In this document: in pieces, positions 18,265-26,756 of the stretch
How the letters are laid out: each line of letters begins with the position of its first letter
Numbering within the stretch: position 1 is the stretch's first letter
Assembly (NCBI GenBank): GCA_028874335.1
Contig: JAPPJY010000085.1
Coordinates: 1 to 64,000 of the forward strand
Source of the DNA: Gemmatimonadota bacterium
GTDB lineage: Bacteria; Latescibacterota; UBA2968; GCA-2709665
Length of the DNA: 64,000 bases
Reading direction: 5' to 3'
Notes under the pieces: generated by a model
Databases searched by the model: none
What the model saw: only the letters and a program-made list of their open reading frames with translations
What the model was told of the DNA's origin: nothing
Made by a program: the position numbers and the translations under genes

Positions 18265-18842
18265 CAATTCCCATTGAGACGCCGCAATAAATCAGCGACG
18301 CTTTCCTCGCTGGCTGAATCGACTCTCAGCGTGAATCGTTGTTTGGGGTCAGGATCGCGCTCGATGGTCACGTCGGCGCCATTGAACAGCCTGTCGAGCA
18401 CCCTGTCCAACTCCACCCGGACCGCGGCATGCGTTTCTTCTGAATTCGGGGCCAGCAACCTGTCGTTCAGGCCGATGAGAACCTCATTCGTCCTGAATCT
18501 CGCGGCGCCGGCCAATAGGGAATCCCGTTCCAGCTTGCCGCAGGCCTTCAGCGTTGAGACGAATGCGGACTCCAACCGATGGGCAAAGCTGCCTTCAGAA
18601 GGCTGTTTGCGGTCGTACAGGAGGCCGGCCTTCCCGTCCGTCCCGTCGATACTGTAGTTCGCCTCGTGCCCGACCAGCAGGGTCACCGTCCCGCGGTGCA
18701 CGTGGCTGTAGTCCGCCACGTCGACGAGTACCTCGTCCGTGGTCTCTGGAATCCAGGTGTTGAAGACCCTGAACCAGGTCTCCGGCGCCACGTCCTCCCC
18801 GATCTCGAGGTAGAATTTGATCTGAATTCGATACGCGTTCAT
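18261..18842 (-). CDS. Hypothetical protein downstream of nitrite/sulfite reductase
   Basis: The 193-aa product starts MNAYRIQIKFYLEIGEDVAP and has no signal peptide or membrane segment. It is rich in acidic residues and contains DYSHVHRGTVTLLVGHEANY. I do not recognise a family. It starts 27 bp after the reductase stop on the same strand, so it is probably co-transcribed with it and may assist that enzyme. Its TAG stop is the first triplet of a MITE edge, so the natural C-terminus may have been longer. Confidence 0.65.
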   Translation of the reverse strand: MNAYRIQIKFYLEIGEDVAPETWFRVFNTWIPETTDEVLVDVADYSHVHRGTVTLLVGHEANYSIDGTDGKAGLLYDRKQPSEGSFAHRLESAFVSTLKACGKLERDSLLAGAARFRTNEVLIGLNDRLLAPNSEETHAAVRVELDRVLDRLFNGADVTIERDPDPKQRFTLRVDSASEESVADLLRRLNGNC

Positions 18843-18869
18843 AAGATCCGGAGCTTCCCCGCCGATCGC

Positions 18870-21125
18870 TCAGTTGCTGACGACGTTCATCCGTCCGTAG
18901 CAGGCGTACGCGGCTTCGATGAAGAGCTGCGTCTCTTCGATGAACCGGTGCGCCAGGTCTTCGTTGTAGGAGTCGACGTTTCGCCTCTGGGCGTGGAAGA
19001 GATAGTTGGCGAACTTGCCGCGGGTTACCGGATTGTCGTGCAGCAGGCCCGAGTCGACGATCCTGGTGCGGAATTCGGACACGATCGTATCCGGATCCTC
19101 CGGGACGTCCAGGAACTGTGTCTTTACCAGGGCCTTGGCGGCGTGTACCATTGCGCTGTACGCCTGTTTATAGGCCGGTTCGTATTGACCGCTTTCCAGA
19201 AGCACCTGGGCCTCGAAGGCCTCCCGCTCACAACCGGACAGCTCGAACTGGACCAGCGGCACCACCTCGCCCGCGCACTCGCCCTTCCCCATGTCCCCGG
19301 TGGTGAACACCCGGCTGTCTCCCCAGTCCATATAATAGGAGGAGTCGATCTCATAGGGCGGCACGTCGGTCAGGTCGTCCAGCATCCGTTTCACCTGCAC
19401 CTTGCCGATCCGCCGGATATACTCCTGAAAGCTTTCGTCACCCGTTCGTCCCTCAATATAGCTCTCGCTGATTCGCGCAACGACGTCCGGGATCCGCTTG
19501 GACGGGACCGCTCCCATCGCCAGCCCGAAGGACGCGGCGTTGCCCGTCCACTGGCCGCCGAGTACCACCTGAAAATGCGGCACCGTGTAACCGCCCACCT
19601 TGCGGCTGATTCCATAGAATCCCAGGTCGGCGACGTGATGCTGCCCGCAGGAGTTGAAGCAGCCGCTGATCTTGATACGAAGGCCTTCCACAGCGGCGTC
19701 CAAATCCAGGCCCTTGTCGGCCAGGCGCGCGCGCATTTCGGCGGCCAGCCCGCGGGACGACGCGATGCCCAGCTTGCAGGTATCCGTTCCGGGGCATGCC
19801 GTAACGTCCACGATCGTCCCCGCGCCGGGTTCATTCAATCCGATCTCCGCCAGCGCGTTGTATAGTTCGGGGAGGTCCGACTCGCTCACCCAGCGCAGCA
19901 CGATGTTCTGCTCCACCGTGGCGCGGATGGTATCGTTCACAAAACGTCTTGAAATCTCGGCGAGGTCCCGGGTCTGATTGGACGTCAGGTCGCCGAGCGG
20001 CAGCGTGACCGTAACCACAGCGTAGCCGTCCTGGCGCTGCCGGTACACGTTGGTACGCGCCCATTCCTCGAAGCCGTCGCCGGCCGCCACGCCGTTCAGC
20101 GGCTGTGCGATCTTCAGCGGCTTTTCGTCATAAGCGTGGAGGTCCGAAAGGTACGCCGTCCACTCGGGGTCGTCGGGCATCACCTTTCGCTCCTCGTCCA
20201 CCAGGCGCTTGAACTCCTCCAGGCCCAATTTGGCGATCAGGAACTTCAGCCGCGCGCGCGCCCGGTTACGCTTCTCGCCGAGGCGGGCAAACACGCGGGA
20301 GATCGCCTGGGACACGGGCAGGAGCTCCTCTTCCGGCAGGAATTCCTCGAACAACTTCGCCTGGTGCGGCACGGCGCCCAACCCGCCGCCAACGTAGAAC
20401 CTGAACCCGCGTTTCTCGCTGCCGTCCACGGTCCTCGTAACCGCGATCGCGCCGATGTCGTGCATATTGGCAAGCCCGCAGGCCTCGTGTTCGCATCCGG
20501 AGAAAGCAATTTTGAACTTCCGGCCGAAGTCCTGCGCGTCCTGGTGACCCAGGAGGAACCTGGAACACGCCCTTGCGTAGGGCGTTACGTCGAACGTCTC
20601 CGTCCTGCACACCCCGGAAAGGGGGCAGGCCGTCACGTTCCGCACCGTATTGCCGCAGGCTTCACGGGTTGTGATTCCTACAGACGCCAGGCGGTACATC
20701 AGGTCCGGCGTATCGTCGATATGCACGTAGTGCAGTTGAACGTCCTGGCGGGTGGTAATGTGCAGGATCGCGTCCGAATACTCCTCCGCCACGTCAGCCA
20801 GCATATCCAGTTGGTCCGCGGTCAGTCCCCCGAACGGAATCTTGATCCGCTGCATCCCCGGCGCGTCCCAAACGGTATCCGGCCCCTTCACCAGGTCTCC
20901 GCTCGGGAAATCCAGAACCTGCGTATTGCTGCCGTCGAACCGTTTGCCGTTGTCGTAACGCTGCCCGTAGACCCCCCTTCGCAGGCGGGTTTCGGCGAAT
21001 ACGGTATCGTCAATCTTGTCCTGTTTCCGCAACTCGATCTGGGTGGCGAAAATATCGACTTCCCGGCCCAGTTCGTCGGGTATGCGGTCCGCGAGAACTG
21101 CCTTCCAGGTTGCAGAGTCAGACAT
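18870..21125 (-). CDS. Siroheme nitrite/sulfite reductase with C-terminal HEPN-like domain
   Basis: This 751-aa protein has the duplicated nitrite/sulfite reductase ferredoxin-like halves. The catalytic 4Fe-4S/siroheme ligands are ACPGTDTC (about residue 443) and SGCFNSCGQHH (about 488). The first half retains a look-alike set, ACPLSGVC (about 168) and SGCEHEACG (about 211). After about residue 625 there is a helical segment (REAFEAQVLLESGQYEPAYK and following) resembling a HEPN domain. It reduces nitrite to ammonia or sulfite to sulfide with six electrons. The ATG at 21125 has AGGAGG 8 bases upstream. Nitrite versus sulfite specificity is unresolved; proximity to ferredoxin and GOGAT favours nitrogen assimilation. 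Confidence 0.9.
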   Translation of the reverse strand: MSDSATWKAVLADRIPDELGREVDIFATQIELRKQDKIDDTVFAETRLRRGVYGQRYDNGKRFDGSNTQVLDFPSGDLVKGPDTVWDAPGMQRIKIPFGGLTADQLDMLADVAEEYSDAILHITTRQDVQLHYVHIDDTPDLMYRLASVGITTREACGNTVRNVTACPLSGVCRTETFDVTPYARACSRFLLGHQDAQDFGRKFKIAFSGCEHEACGLANMHDIGAIAVTRTVDGSEKRGFRFYVGGGLGAVPHQAKLFEEFLPEEELLPVSQAISRVFARLGEKRNRARARLKFLIAKLGLEEFKRLVDEERKVMPDDPEWTAYLSDLHAYDEKPLKIAQPLNGVAAGDGFEEWARTNVYRQRQDGYAVVTVTLPLGDLTSNQTRDLAEISRRFVNDTIRATVEQNIVLRWVSESDLPELYNALAEIGLNEPGAGTIVDVTACPGTDTCKLGIASSRGLAAEMRARLADKGLDLDAAVEGLRIKISGCFNSCGQHHVADLGFYGISRKVGGYTVPHFQVVLGGQWTGNAASFGLAMGAVPSKRIPDVVARISESYIEGRTGDESFQEYIRRIGKVQVKRMLDDLTDVPPYEIDSSYYMDWGDSRVFTTGDMGKGECAGEVVPLVQFELSGCEREAFEAQVLLESGQYEPAYKQAYSAMVHAAKALVKTQFLDVPEDPDTIVSEFRTRIVDSGLLHDNPVTRGKFANYLFHAQRRNVDSYNEDLAHRFIEETQLFIEAAYACYGRMNVVSN

Positions 21126-21321
21126 GGCAACGCCTCCTGTATCCCGATTGCAGGGCAAACGCGTCGTTCAGGCGGGTAATCTATTGAACTCACTCTGTGA
21201 AGTCAACGAAATTATCCGGAAACCAGGGCCGTCAAGATCCGGTAAAATGGGCTTTCGTTGATATTCTTGAGTATTTAGATCAACAATATAATAATTAATG
21301 GCGCAAATGGGAATACTGTTA
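21126..21321. other. AT-rich leader upstream of the nitrite/sulfite reductase
   Basis: No gene was supported. The stretch around 21255-21300 is distinctly AT-rich compared with its surroundings and is a likely promoter region for the reductase, but I could not assign convincing -35/-10 boxes. Confidence 0.35.
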
Positions 21322-21322
21322 A

Positions 21323-21354
21323 TCAAAAACGAGAGACAAACGTCTCTCGTTTCC
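21323..21354 (-). terminator. Intrinsic terminator following moaA
   Basis: AAACGAGAGAC and GTCTCTCGTTT form a perfect 11-bp stem (21327-21337 with 21342-21352) around loop AAAC. On the minus strand it is followed by TTTTTGATT. It is the first such hairpin after the moaA stop (21610) and closes the long minus-strand block. Confidence 0.8.
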
Positions 21355-21400
21355 TCGTCGAAGAGGCCTGTCGAAATGACATAGCTCGTTGAAACGTGGT

Positions 21401-21541
21401 CATTGAGCTTGTCGAAATGCCTGCGTTTCACCATCTGTAATGGACGAATCGATATCCCTTCGCCGACCCTTCGACAAGCTCAGGGAGCGGCTCGGGGTTC
21501 ACGCGCTGGTTCCTGATTCTGTCGAAGGCGCCGCCCTGAGC
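21401..21541. repeat. Cluster of TTCGACAAGCTCA-type repeats
   Basis: CATTGAGCTTGTCGAAATG at 21401-21419 is the exact reverse complement of a unit at 45665-45683. CCCTTCGACAAGCTCAGGG (21467-21485) and CTGTCGAAGGCGCCGCCCTG (from 21519) are variants. This small palindromic motif is dispersed in many bacterial genomes. No gene lies between 21126 and 21609. Confidence 0.7.
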
Positions 21542-21609
21542 CGGTCAATGGGATGCGAGCCGGACGACTCGTCGGCCGAATTCAGGCAGCCACTTTTCGG
21601 GACAGAACA

Positions 21610-22656
21610 CTAACCCCCGATCTGGTACATTTCCACCTTGGAAAATGACGGCATTTCCGCGGTTTCGGCCGTCCTCAATTCGGAATACCGGTCCTCGCGG
21701 TCGTCCCAGATTTCCGAGATCGTCGCCAGAAGGGCGTCGTCCGTGGCCCCGTCTCGGAGGGGATCCCTCAGGTCCACGCCAGTACCTGAAAACAGGCAGG
21801 TATATACCTTGCCGTCCGTGGAAAGCCTCGCCCGCGTACAGTCGCCGCAGAACGGTTGGGTAACGGAGGCAATGACGCCGATCTCCCCGCTCCCGTCCAG
21901 ATATCGATACCGCCGCGCGACCTCGCCCGGGTAGTTCGGCGCCACGGCGGTCACCGGCATGACCTCATGGATTCGCCGCACGATCTCCGCGGCGGGCACC
22001 ACCTGATCCAGGCGCCAGCCGTTGCGGTTGCCCACGTCCATATACTCGATAAAGCGGACGATATGCCCGGTTCCGCTGAAGTGCCGGGCGAGATCCACGA
22101 CGGTATGGTCGTTCACCCCGCGCTGAACCACCGCGTTGATCTTCAGCGGAGCAAAGCCCGCCGCTTCCGCCGACCGGATACCCGCCAGCACCTGAGAGAC
22201 GTGATACCCTCGTCCGTTCAACCGTTCGAATACGTCCTCGTCCAGGGAATCCAGACTGACGGTCATCCTGTGCAGCCCGGCACCCTTGAGTTCCCCGGCC
22301 ATCCGCGGCAGCAGGTATCCGTTGGTTGTGAGCGTGAGGTCTTCCACGCCGTCGATCGCCGTCAGGCGCCTGATCAGTGCCGGAAGTTCCCGCCTGAGCA
22401 GTGGCTCCCCGCCGGTGACGCGGACTTTGCGCACCCCGAGACTCACGAAGAGACGCGTGAGTCGTTCGATTTCCTCGAACGTCAATATCTCGGCCCTGGG
22501 CAGGAACGTATAGTTCTCCCCGAAGACCTCGGCCGGCATACAGTACGGACACCGGAAATTACAACGGTCCGTAACTGAAATCCGAAGATCCCTGAGCGGT
22601 CTGCCCAATCTGTCGATCGCCGCGTCCGCCATTGCAATAGCCACTTCCTCACTCAC
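21610..22656 (-). CDS. moaA: GTP 3',8-cyclase MoaA (molybdenum cofactor biosynthesis)
   Basis: This 348-aa radical SAM enzyme converts GTP to 3',8-cyclo-GTP, the first step of molybdopterin synthesis. The N-terminal cluster motif is CNFRCPYC (C32, C36, C39), with VTGGEPLLR for SAM binding. The second, substrate-binding cluster is [21 protein letters not shown] split around the usual spacing. The protein ends in the functional Gly-Gly (MYQIGG). The GTG at 22656 gives the longest form; an ATG at 22632 ([12 protein letters not shown]) fits the family start equally well. It follows the pentapeptide gene by 11 bp. No other moa gene is in the window. Confidence 0.95.
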   Translation of the reverse strand: MSEEVAIAMADAAIDRLGRPLRDLRISVTDRCNFRCPYCMPAEVFGENYTFLPRAEILTFEEIERLTRLFVSLGVRKVRVTGGEPLLRRELPALIRRLTAIDGVEDLTLTTNGYLLPRMAGELKGAGLHRMTVSLDSLDEDVFERLNGRGYHVSQVLAGIRSAEAAGFAPLKINAVVQRGVNDHTVVDLARHFSGTGHIVRFIEYMDVGNRNGWRLDQVVPAAEIVRRIHEVMPVTAVAPNYPGEVARRYRYLDGSGEIGVIASVTQPFCGDCTRARLSTDGKVYTCLFSGTGVDLRDPLRDGATDDALLATISEIWDDREDRYSELRTAETAEMPSFSKVEMYQIGG

Positions 22657-22667
22657 GCGTCTTGTTT

Positions 22668-23345
22668 TTAGTACGACTCCACCCGTGTTACCGCTTTCTC
22701 AAACTGTTTCTTATCGACAATCGCCCCACGCAGTTGCGCCTCGTACAGGAATGCGCCATTCAGGTTGGCGCCGCGCAGATCCGTTCCCCTGAAGTTCGTC
22801 GCGCCCACAACCGCCGCTTCGAGGTCGGCGTTCCTGAAACTCGTCGGCCGCCCCGAAGGATTCGGAAACGACGCGTACACCACGCCCAGGCTCGCGCGCT
22901 TCAGACTGGCGCCCGTGAAATTCGCACCGCCCAGAATCGCGCCCGACAGAAACGCATCGTCCATCACCGCGCCCTCCAGGTTCGCGCCCAGCAGATCCGC
23001 GGCGACCAGATACACCCGGTTCATCTTTGCGCCACTCAGGTCGGCGCCCTTCATGCTCGCGTTGTGAAATCGGGTTTCCAGGAGCGTTGCGTTTCTGAAC
23101 CTTGCGCTGTCCAGCCGCGCGTTCGAGAAATCCACGCCGGAGAGGTCCTCTCCTTCGAAGTCAATTCCAGTGAGATCCTCTCCAGCCAGATCGCCGGACG
23201 ATTTCGCCCTGGCGATCAACGATTCCTTATCGACGAACACGGCGTTCATCCGGTATCCCTTTTCGAAATCGGCTTCATTTGGTGGAAATATAACAAACTT
23301 GCCATGGCGGTCAACCTGTATCCCTGACTTTAATACGCGCGTCAT
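22668..23345 (-). CDS. Pentapeptide repeat protein
   Basis: The 225-aa protein has an N-terminal stretch of about 45 residues followed by A(D/N)LXX repeats, for example [46 protein letters not shown] and [14 protein letters not shown]. These form a right-handed quadrilateral beta-helix. Function is unknown; some members mimic DNA or scaffold proteins. It is packed between purA (10 bp) and moaA (11 bp) and so is probably co-transcribed with them. Confidence 0.88.
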   Translation of the reverse strand: MTRVLKSGIQVDRHGKFVIFPPNEADFEKGYRMNAVFVDKESLIARAKSSGDLAGEDLTGIDFEGEDLSGVDFSNARLDSARFRNATLLETRFHNASMKGADLSGAKMNRVYLVAADLLGANLEGAVMDDAFLSGAILGGANFTGASLKRASLGVVYASFPNPSGRPTSFRNADLEAAVVGATNFRGTDLRGANLNGAFLYEAQLRGAIVDKKQFEKAVTRVESY

Positions 23346-23355
23346 CGACCCCCGG

Positions 23356-24636
23356 TCAATCCACCACGATCGTCTCCTTGCGGTCCGGTCCCACCGACAC
23401 CATGGCGATGGGCGTGCGGCTCAACTCCTGAATTCTGTCCAGGTACCGCCTGGCGTTATCGGGAAGTTCCTCCCACCGCCTCGCATCGCTCGTGGATGAC
23501 CGCCAACCCGCCATCGTTTCATACACGGGCTCACATTCCGCCAGAACCTTCACGTCGCTCGGGAAGTGTTCCAACTGCTTCCCACGGCAGGTATAGTGCG
23601 TACAGATCCGGATCTCGTCCAGCGGATCCAGTATGTCCAGACGGGTCACCGCGATACCGGACAGACCGTTTACCCTCGCGGCAAACCTGAGGATCACGGC
23701 ATCCAGCCAGCCGCACCGCCTCGGCCGGCCTGTGGTTGCCCCGTACTCGTGTCCGATTTCCCGGATCCGGTCGCCCATGGCGCCCGTCAGTTCGGTGGGA
23801 AACGGCCCGTTGCCCACGCGCGTGGTATACGCCTTGACCACCCCGATGACCTCGGAAACCCGGGTGGGCCCGATACCGGCGCCCGTACACGCGCCGCCTG
23901 CCGTCGTGTTCGATGAGGTCACAAAAGGATAGGTCCCGTGGTCGATATCCAGCAATGTGCCCTGCGAGCCCTCGAACAGGACGTCCTTGCCCGCGTCGAT
24001 CATATCGTTCAGGTACACGGAGGTATCGGTGACGAACGGGGCCAGGCGTTCGCCGAATGCCGTATAGGCCTCGATGATCGGCGTTGGATCCAGTCCTGCC
24101 TGGCCGTACACGTTTTCGAGGATCTCGTTTTTCTGTCGGACGTTCTCCCGCACTTTGGCAGGCAGCGCGTCGGTGTCGTACAGGTCTCCCACGCGAATGC
24201 CGGAGGAGCGGTTGACCTTGTCCTGGTAGCACGGTCCGATGCCCCGCAGCGTGGTCCCGATCGCTTCCGCCCCGTCCCTTTCCTCGCTGGCCTGTTCGAC
24301 GCGTTTGTGATACGGCATGACCAGGTGGGTATTCGGACTGACAAACAGCCGGTTCTCGATGGAAACGCCTTTTGACTCCAGCTCCTCCACCTCGAGAAAC
24401 AACGCCTCCGGATCCATCACCACGCCGTTGCCGATCACGCACGTCTTGTCCGGATGCACGATCCCCGCAGGAATGAGATGAAATACGAACTCCAGATCGC
24501 CCGCCTTGATGGTGTGCCCGGCGTTGGCGCCACCCTGGAAACGCACCACGACGTCCGAGTCCGCCGTCATATAGTCCACCACCTTGGCTTTGCCTTCATC
24601 TCCCCACTGGGCCCCGAGCACAATGCGCACGGACAT
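23356..24636 (-). CDS. purA: Adenylosuccinate synthetase
   Basis: The 426-aa protein matches PurA throughout: GAQWGDEGKAKVVDYM (P-loop GDEGK with catalytic Asp), FQGGANAGHTI (catalytic His), GTTLRGIGPCYQDK, FEGSQGTLLDIDHGTYPFVT and GRPRRCGWLDAV. It condenses IMP and aspartate using GTP in AMP synthesis. The usual GDEGKGK reads GDEGKAK here, a mild variation after the P-loop. The gene heads a tight three-gene run with the pentapeptide protein and moaA. Confidence 0.97.
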   Translation of the reverse strand: MSVRIVLGAQWGDEGKAKVVDYMTADSDVVVRFQGGANAGHTIKAGDLEFVFHLIPAGIVHPDKTCVIGNGVVMDPEALFLEVEELESKGVSIENRLFVSPNTHLVMPYHKRVEQASEERDGAEAIGTTLRGIGPCYQDKVNRSSGIRVGDLYDTDALPAKVRENVRQKNEILENVYGQAGLDPTPIIEAYTAFGERLAPFVTDTSVYLNDMIDAGKDVLFEGSQGTLLDIDHGTYPFVTSSNTTAGGACTGAGIGPTRVSEVIGVVKAYTTRVGNGPFPTELTGAMGDRIREIGHEYGATTGRPRRCGWLDAVILRFAARVNGLSGIAVTRLDILDPLDEIRICTHYTCRGKQLEHFPSDVKVLAECEPVYETMAGWRSSTSDARRWEELPDNARRYLDRIQELSRTPIAMVSVGPDRKETIVVD

Positions 24637-24655
24637 GGTTCATCTCCCAAAAAAA

Positions 24656-24768
24656 CTGCTATCAGCTGTCAGCTATCAGCCGTCAGCCAAACCAGGTTAA
24701 CGATACGGACACGCGATGTCAATTCACGGGTGCCCGTTTTCGTAGGGGCGACCGGCCGGTCGCCCTGC
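24656..24768 (+). repeat. Composite repeat copy B (GCTGTCAGC tract + GTAGGGGC hairpin)
   Basis: A CAGCTGTCAGCTATCAGCCG tract is followed about 60 bp later by GTAGGGGC and the perfect palindrome GGGCGACCGGCCGGTCGCCC (24746-24765). The spacer aligns with the reverse complement of 17402-17516. It lies in the leader of purA, after serA. Nothing else was recognised between 24637 and 24886. Confidence 0.75.
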
Positions 24769-24886
24769 AGAACCAAGGGTAGAAATCGCCCGCCTTGCGA
24801 GGTTTCTTGTCGTGCCGGAGGCAATAAAGAATAACTTAACGGGCAAGGATTTCTTCTCCCGTCTACCCTCTTCCCTCTCACCGCCT

Positions 24887-26473
24887 CTAAAATTTCGCCT
24901 GCCTCACCCACAGGAATTCCGGCGCTTCGGCGATGCGCTTCAACACGTCCTCCGGCGCGGGCGAATCCAGGCTGATCATCATGATGGCCTGCCCGCCCCG
25001 GCTGTCCCGCCCCAGCGCCATATCGGCAATATTGAGTTCCTCTTCGGCCAGGAGCGTCCCGATCCAGCCGACCACGCCCGGAACGTCGCGGTTGCAGCAG
25101 ATCAGCACGTCGCCTTCCAGTCTGGCCTTCACTTCGAAACGGTCGATGCGCACGACCCGCGCGTCGCTGCTGCCGAAAACGGTGGCCGAAATCGAGGTCC
25201 CTCCCGCCGTCGTTTCGTAATCCACCGTCATCAGATTCGTATAGTCCTTGTGGGCGCTGCTCCGCGTCTCGTCGATCTTCACACCGCGTTTCTGCGCGAA
25301 AAGAGGGGCGTTTACATACGTTACGAGTTCATCCGTCAGATTCGTAATCGCCCCCTTCAAAACCGCCGCCGTCATGGGCGAGGTTGCGAATTTCAGGATG
25401 TCTCCGTGGTACTCGATGGCGATTCGCCGCAGGCTGCCCCGGCTCAACCGGGCCTGCAACGCGCCCACCTTCTCGGCCAACAGGAGGTACGGACGGACGT
25501 CCTCGTAAAGCGACGGATCCACCGAAGGCATATTGACCGCCCGGTGGGCCGGCCTGTCCTTCAGTACCTCCCAGACGTCCTGTGCGATCTGGCGCGCCAC
25601 GCGGTCCTGCGCCTCCGTGGTCGAAGCGGCCAGATGCGGCGTGCAGATCACCTCGCGACGCCGGAGAAGCGGGTGGTCCTTCGGCGGGGGTTCCTCCTCG
25701 TACACGTCGAGCGCGGCTCCCGCCACCCTTCCGTCCTCGATTGCATTCAGAAGCGCCGTCTCGTCGACCAACCCGCCCCGCGCACAGTTGAGAATGCGCA
25801 CGCCGGATTTGCATTTCTCCAGCGACGCCGCCGAAATCAGGTGGCGCGTGGCCTCCATCAGCGGCGTGTGAAGCGTGATGTAATCCGACGTCGCGTAGAT
25901 TTTTTCCAGGGACGCCAGCTTCACCTGGTATCTGGCGGCCATCTCTTCGGAAAGGAAGGGATCGTGACCCAGTGCCGTCATCCCCAGAGCCCGTGCCATG
26001 CGTGCGACGTGCTGTCCCACCCGACCCACGCCGATAATACCCAGCGCCTTTCCGTTCAACTCCACGCCCGTATAGGACTTTCGTTCCCACGCCCCGCGTT
26101 TCAGAGAAGCGGTTGCCTGCGGAATGTTCCGGCTGAGCGCAAGCAGCATCCCAACGGTATGTTCGGCCGTGGCAATGGTGTTCCCGCCGGGCGAATGTAC
26201 CACCACCACGCCCCGCTCCGTGGCGGCGCCAATGTCAATATTGTCCACGCCGACTCCGGCGCGTCCGATCACGCGGAGCCGGTGCGCCGCTGCCAGTATC
26301 TCCCGGGTCACGTGCGTTTCGCTTCGAATGATCATCCCGTCGTAGGCGCCGATTTCACGTGCCAGCGCCTCCGGCGAGAGGCCCGTCCGGACGTCCACGT
26401 CGACGTCCGGCGCCTCCGCGAACACGCTTTGCCAGCCGCGGGACAACGTATCTGCGATTAAAACCCGCTTCAT
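24887..26473 (-). CDS. serA: D-3-phosphoglycerate dehydrogenase (long, ASB + ACT form)
   Basis: This 528-aa enzyme oxidises 3-phosphoglycerate, the first step of serine synthesis. It begins MKRVLIADTLSRGWQ. The NAD motif GIIGVGRVGQHVARMA, the RGGLVDE active-site block and HLAASTTEAQ with catalytic His are present. The C-terminal part holds the allosteric-substrate-binding domain and an ACT domain (DVPGVVGWIGTLLAEEELNI), where serine feedback usually acts. The ATG at 26473 is preferred over TTG at 26482. It follows a class V aminotransferase, the likely next enzyme of the pathway. Confidence 0.95.
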   Translation of the reverse strand: MKRVLIADTLSRGWQSVFAEAPDVDVDVRTGLSPEALAREIGAYDGMIIRSETHVTREILAAAHRLRVIGRAGVGVDNIDIGAATERGVVVVHSPGGNTIATAEHTVGMLLALSRNIPQATASLKRGAWERKSYTGVELNGKALGIIGVGRVGQHVARMARALGMTALGHDPFLSEEMAARYQVKLASLEKIYATSDYITLHTPLMEATRHLISAASLEKCKSGVRILNCARGGLVDETALLNAIEDGRVAGAALDVYEEEPPPKDHPLLRRREVICTPHLAASTTEAQDRVARQIAQDVWEVLKDRPAHRAVNMPSVDPSLYEDVRPYLLLAEKVGALQARLSRGSLRRIAIEYHGDILKFATSPMTAAVLKGAITNLTDELVTYVNAPLFAQKRGVKIDETRSSAHKDYTNLMTVDYETTAGGTSISATVFGSSDARVVRIDRFEVKARLEGDVLICCNRDVPGVVGWIGTLLAEEELNIADMALGRDSRGGQAIMMISLDSPAPEDVLKRIAEAPEFLWVRQAKF

Positions 26474-26480
26474 AGTTATC

Positions 26481-26756
26481 AAGAAAGCTGTCAGCTGTCA
26501 GCTCTCAGCCGTCAGCGTACAGCAATAAGCCAAACAGGCAATGTCCGCGCTAATCAGTACATCTGTAGGGGCAACCCGTGTGGTCGCCAGGATCAAGGCG
26601 CAGGGCAAGAAAGCTGTCAGCGTTCAGCCGTCAGCGTACAGCAAAAGGCCAGACAGGCAACGTCCACGCTCATCAGTACTTCTTCAACGGCAACCCTTGT
26701 GGTTGCCCGGGTCAATGCGCAGGGTAAACAAACTGTCAGCAGTCAGCCGTCAGCAC
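26481..26756 (+). repeat. Two and a partial tandem copies of the composite repeat (about 120-126 bp period)
   Basis: The unit AAGAAAGCTGTCAGC starts at 26481 and again at 26607; a third partial start (AAACTGTCAGC) lies near 26730, reaching into the last codons of the aminotransferase gene. Each full unit carries a GCCGTCAGCGTACAGCAA tract, then a variable REP-like hairpin: GGGGCAACCCGTGTGGTCGCC in the first and GGCAACCCTTGTGGTTGCC in the second. No gene is seen between serA and the aminotransferase. Confidence 0.75.

Noticed and set aside
21168-21434. 88-aa minus-strand frame upstream of the nitrite/sulfite reductase
   Set aside because: It spans a strong terminator hairpin and dispersed repeats, and has no recognisable product.
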